Program-made: the position numbers and the translations under genes
Source: Paragonimus skrjabini miyazakii
Taxonomy: Eukaryota > Platyhelminthes > Trematoda > Plagiorchiida > Troglotrematidae
DNA length: 64,000 bases
Direction: 5' to 3'
NCBI GenBank assembly: GCA_014338405.1
Contig: JTDE01000315.1
Span: 153,762 to 217,761 of the forward strand
The notes under the pieces: generated by a model
The model's input: only the letters and a program-made list of their open reading frames with translations
What the model was told of the DNA's origin: nothing
The model's database searches: none
Part shown: positions 61,320 through 64,000 of the stretch, piece after piece
Layout of the letters: each line of letters opens with the position of its first letter
How positions within the stretch are numbered: the first letter of the stretch is position 1

Positions 61320-62080
61320 CGTAGCAGTTCTTCAATAGTCACACAAAGTCTCAGCATGAGGTTTTAGTTATTGACCTGGAATCGACGGAGCAATGGAAGT
61401 AATGGTTAAAAGTGGCTCCTGTTGTGCTTAGGACACTAACAATCCGATAAACGTTCCAGTACAGTCTTAGATTTAATCGAGGCACTCACAGTCTCTCCTG
61501 CATGTTGTTGTTGCTGCTCCACTTGACAGAACTAATAATATCATCGTAGTTAACGCTTATTTCAAGTGGCCGTAAATAATTTCGACGAAACATGCAACGG
61601 CGACAATCGCCACTGCAGTTTTTCCACGGTTGTAGCTTCACTTCGGATTTACTGGTAAGTTTACGTCAAACAGCGGTAAGCAGTTCACACCTGTGCTCTT
61701 TAATCAGTCTTGTGCTTCCTACAACATTCAACCTGTCCATTCTCTGCCATGTGATTCTCACGTTAACCATAAGGAAGGACATCTTGTTGATACGAGTAAA
61801 CGCTCATATACCACAGCAAACGGGGTGAGATTGATTGACGATGTGATTAAAGCAGTACTATTCACTTACAGCATACACGTGATCCAAACATTAAGGATAG
61901 TCTGAGACCATACTTGAAATGTTCAAAAAGCGACTGCACAGTATCTTTGACGCACTGAACCTGGCAGACCGGATGGTTCAGTAAGAAACGCTCGAATAGA
62001 AGAAACATTCTACCGTCTACACGGTAATAAAGAATGATTTTTCGACGTCGGAAATCCAGTATATATCCCAGACTAAAGAA
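61320..62080 (+). pseudogene. Gypsy integrase relic
   Basis: Equivalents of the WPGID block (near 61380), the core start TNNIIVVNAYFKWP (near 61535; family IVVDAYSKWPE, so the first catalytic Asp is Asn), SNSGKQFTPVLFNQSCASYN (near 61660; family SDNGTQFTS, so the second Asp is Asn), then HVNHKEGHLVDTSKRSYTTA, and a C-terminal FFDVGNPVYI-like block near 62040. Frames shift at least three times. The catalytic triad is lost. Confidence 0.78.
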
Positions 62081-62349
62081 GATGACATCTAAACTGACTA
62101 ACTGGAATAATTAGTAACCGCAGGTCCCAAAGTCTAGTCGACGTCAGAGTAGGCGCCAAACAATGAATTCGACTTGCTAACTAAATAGGGACTGGGAGAT
62201 AGTTGCTAACGCAACGGATACTATCGAATCTCGGCCAACTCCTTTTGACATGCCGAAGGACACTTACAACATCCCAACAGTTAAAACCTCCAGCTCAACT
62301 CTTCAAAACTACCCGAAGAAGAACTTACACAACTCAGAAGGCTACCGAA

Positions 62350-62487
62350 TGTGGCAGCGAGTATTCTGCTCCATAATTATTTCGCCTTGAACATATACGT
62401 GACCAGTTGTGTGTATCTGCTATCCACCGTTTTGAGTGAATTCATAGGCTTGAACTAGGTGCATGTGATCAGTGGCTGAACAACTCA
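62350..62487 (+). repeat. 3' LTR remnant of Gypsy element
   Basis: Partner of the 5' LTR remnant. Starts TGTGGCAGCGAG and ends near acaactca. By eye the two agree at about 70-80 percent of positions, which indicates an old insertion. Confidence 0.65.
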
Positions 62488-62489
62488 CG

Positions 62490-63068
62490 TACTCCATACA
62501 GGATACAAAAATAAAAGAATAACAAAAAATGAGCTTAGGTGTTCTATCAGACGTTCATAATTGACTGTGGCCGAATGCAACCGATACTTCGATTTTATGA
62601 GTGCTACAGTAATACGACTCGACTTTATGAGGATCGAACTCATTGTGAAATTAAAAAGAGAACAAAAAGGAGCAAGTTCAATTGAATGAGGTTACAGATT
62701 AACAAATTACTTTATGTTAGATAGAATTTTAGAACACAAATTTTCTGATCATTAAAACAGATGAGAGACGGTGAACGCGACGAGGTCCTGAAGTAAATTT
62801 ATTTACAGTGGTTTGAGGAAATAACGAAAAGTACAGACAAGCTTCACCAATAACTACGTCCAGAGTATACGTGCACGTGCACTGACAAATCCTGGGATTA
62901 AGTGGTGTGGACAAAAAAGAACAAATAAACGCTGAAATAAGAAGGACAGTTCGAAAGTTGATGTAAACAGCGCTGGTATTGGACGCTTAATCAAGTTAAC
63001 CAACTAACGCTCACCAGCAAGTAATGCTCCAATAGTAACATAAACCAATGAATAATCATTATAAAATC
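62490..63068. other. Anonymous DNA after Gypsy element
   Basis: Nothing recognised. A 61-codon minus frame (62729-62914) has no motif. Confidence 0.55.
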
Positions 63069-63320
63069 TCATATATTCATTAACTTCACAAGTGATAAGA
63101 AAATATCGGTATAGTTGGGAACGTTAACAAACGGATTAAAAGAATGTGGCCAACTTGAAAATTTCAGCAGGTCCCCAATGTGGCAAGCAAACCATGTTTG
63201 TTGTGCAACATCGTAGTATCTGCGTACTTCGTCAGAGCCGCGTACGGCAGTAGTTATACAAAGTAATGATAAGAACGATAAACTGTGAAACCCGTGATTT
63301 AAGTGAGGAAACTGGACCAA
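63069..63320 (-). CDS. Candidate exon, unassigned
   Basis: A minus-strand frame of 83 codons with protein-like composition (VRRYYDVAQQTWFACHIGD, then WPHSFNPFVNVPNYTD). Possible acceptor AG near 63223 (ACGCAG) and donor GTGAAG near 63083. Same strand as the PDZ gene. No family recognised, and length alone is within chance, so this is a weak call. Confidence 0.22.
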   Translation of the reverse strand: MVQFPHLNHGFHSLSFLSLLCITTAVRGSDEVRRYYDVAQQTWFACHIGDLLKFSSWPHSFNPFVNVPNYTDIFLSLVKLMNI

Positions 63321-64000
63321 TAAATTGGCAAAATTTGGTGCGTTTGATGAAGCAATCTGGTAAAAGGTCAGCGGGTGAAAGCCAAACGCAAAACCGTTTA
63401 GGAATTTGACGTATCGCTACTTCAACAACATTGCCAGGTGCACCGCTATGACTTGTAAAACACGTGAAAACATGCCCGGAGTTCTTACTGAGCTGACAGA
63501 TTAAACTTAACCGGAGATAAAACAGTAAGCACGGTGCATGAGCGACGTTAGACTGCGTGATACCATTCGTACGTCCTGTTTACCGTATTATGTTTGTCTC
63601 TTTCTAGCTGTAAAGCTCACGTTGTTACACAGCATATCTGCATGTACCTGTGTACGAAAGCACCCTCAAAATATTATTTGCCTCCATGTTTCAGTTATAA
63701 CGGGAAATTCATTTCATCCCAGTTAATGATGGGCTGAAGTTTCGTTATTTCTTCAAAAATGAATCAACACGAAGTCTTTGGGAATCCAGTGCGATGTGTT
63801 GATTTTGTTCACCTTATTACACCGCTGGTGCCTTTATTTAAATTGAATTACTTCAGAGTTATGGAGAAAAACCAGACAAACCTTGTGGGTCACCTTACAT
63901 CGGCAGTTAAGCACGGAAAACTGACTTCCAGAAACATAAAAAAGTGACTTCGAGATATTTTGAAGTAAAAAATGGCGCGCTTGCAAGGGGTAGCAGCGTA
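63321..64000. other. Anonymous DNA at window end
   Basis: Two 62-codon plus frames (63538-63726, 63759-63947) without motifs. Nothing else seen. Confidence 0.55.

Larger units (their letters stand above)
59769..62489 (+). mobile_element. Ty3/Gypsy LTR retrotransposon, decayed, internal deletion
   Basis: Two direct repeats 2581 bp apart bound the element. The stretch catatacgtgaccaattgtg (59811) corresponds to catatacgtgaccagttgtg (62392), and both are followed by matching sequence through 'ggcttgaacta'. Both begin near a TG dinucleotide (59769, 62350). Internal order is plus-strand gag relic, RNase H, integrase. The whole protease and reverse transcriptase are absent, because the gag relic (to about 60560) is followed almost at once by RNase H (from 60594). 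This explains an internal length of about 2.4 kb, against 4 kb or more in complete elements. Many stops interrupt it. Confidence 0.85.

Noticed and set aside
1..64000. tRNA genes and other structural RNAs
   Set aside because: I looked for GGTTCGAnTCC-type T-arms and found no arrangement with a matching D-arm and acceptor stem. A covariance search would be needed to exclude them.
1..64000. CRISPR arrays, bacterial operons, ribosome binding sites, prophage
   Set aside because: No regularly spaced repeats and no adjacent long frames; the sequence is clearly eukaryotic.

Overview
The window reads as AT-rich, gene-poor, intron-dominated DNA of a metazoan, most likely a flatworm and plausibly a digenean trematode. 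Three things point there. The recognisable coding pieces are single spliced exons, not operons. The interspersed elements are an RTE-type LINE, a Ty3/Gypsy element and several Penelope-like elements (PLEs). The C-terminal motifs of the RTE and Gypsy copies resemble those I associate with flatworm elements. The species assignment is inference. No bacterial, phage or CRISPR features were seen. Most open frames in the window are no longer than chance allows in DNA of this composition.

Layout. 1-3.9 kb is anonymous except for a decayed Gypsy reverse-transcriptase scrap on the minus strand. 4.0-5.4 kb is a large foldback with inverted arms of about 370-390 bp. 5.4-17.8 kb is anonymous apart from two copies of a short dispersed repeat. 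17.9-20.3 kb holds an RTE LINE whose catalytic centre is deleted, followed directly by a PLE scrap. 20.3-29.1 kb contains a few low-confidence exon candidates. 31.0-31.4 kb is a second RTE 3' tail ending in a GAT microsatellite. 35.4-41.1 kb is a PLE cluster: a pair of divergent 3' ends, copy D, foldback copy B, and 5'-truncated copy C with a well-formed hammerhead-ribozyme motif. 47.7 kb has another PLE 3' end.

52.1-58.1 kb is the only convincing host gene. Two minus-strand exons with good splice sites each encode part of a PDZ domain, separated by a 5.4 kb intron region that contains an assembly gap and PLE copy A. Their splice phases do not match, so at least one exon is missing between them. 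59.8-62.5 kb is a plus-strand Gypsy element with recognisable LTR remnants, an internal deletion and substituted catalytic residues.

The most interesting signal is the PLE set. Two copies (A and B) carry an inverted copy of their own 3' end at the 5' boundary, so each can fold into a long hairpin. Their 3' regions carry hammerhead-type cores (CTGATGA ... GAAA ... palindromic stem III ... C) that recur across the window in different states of decay.
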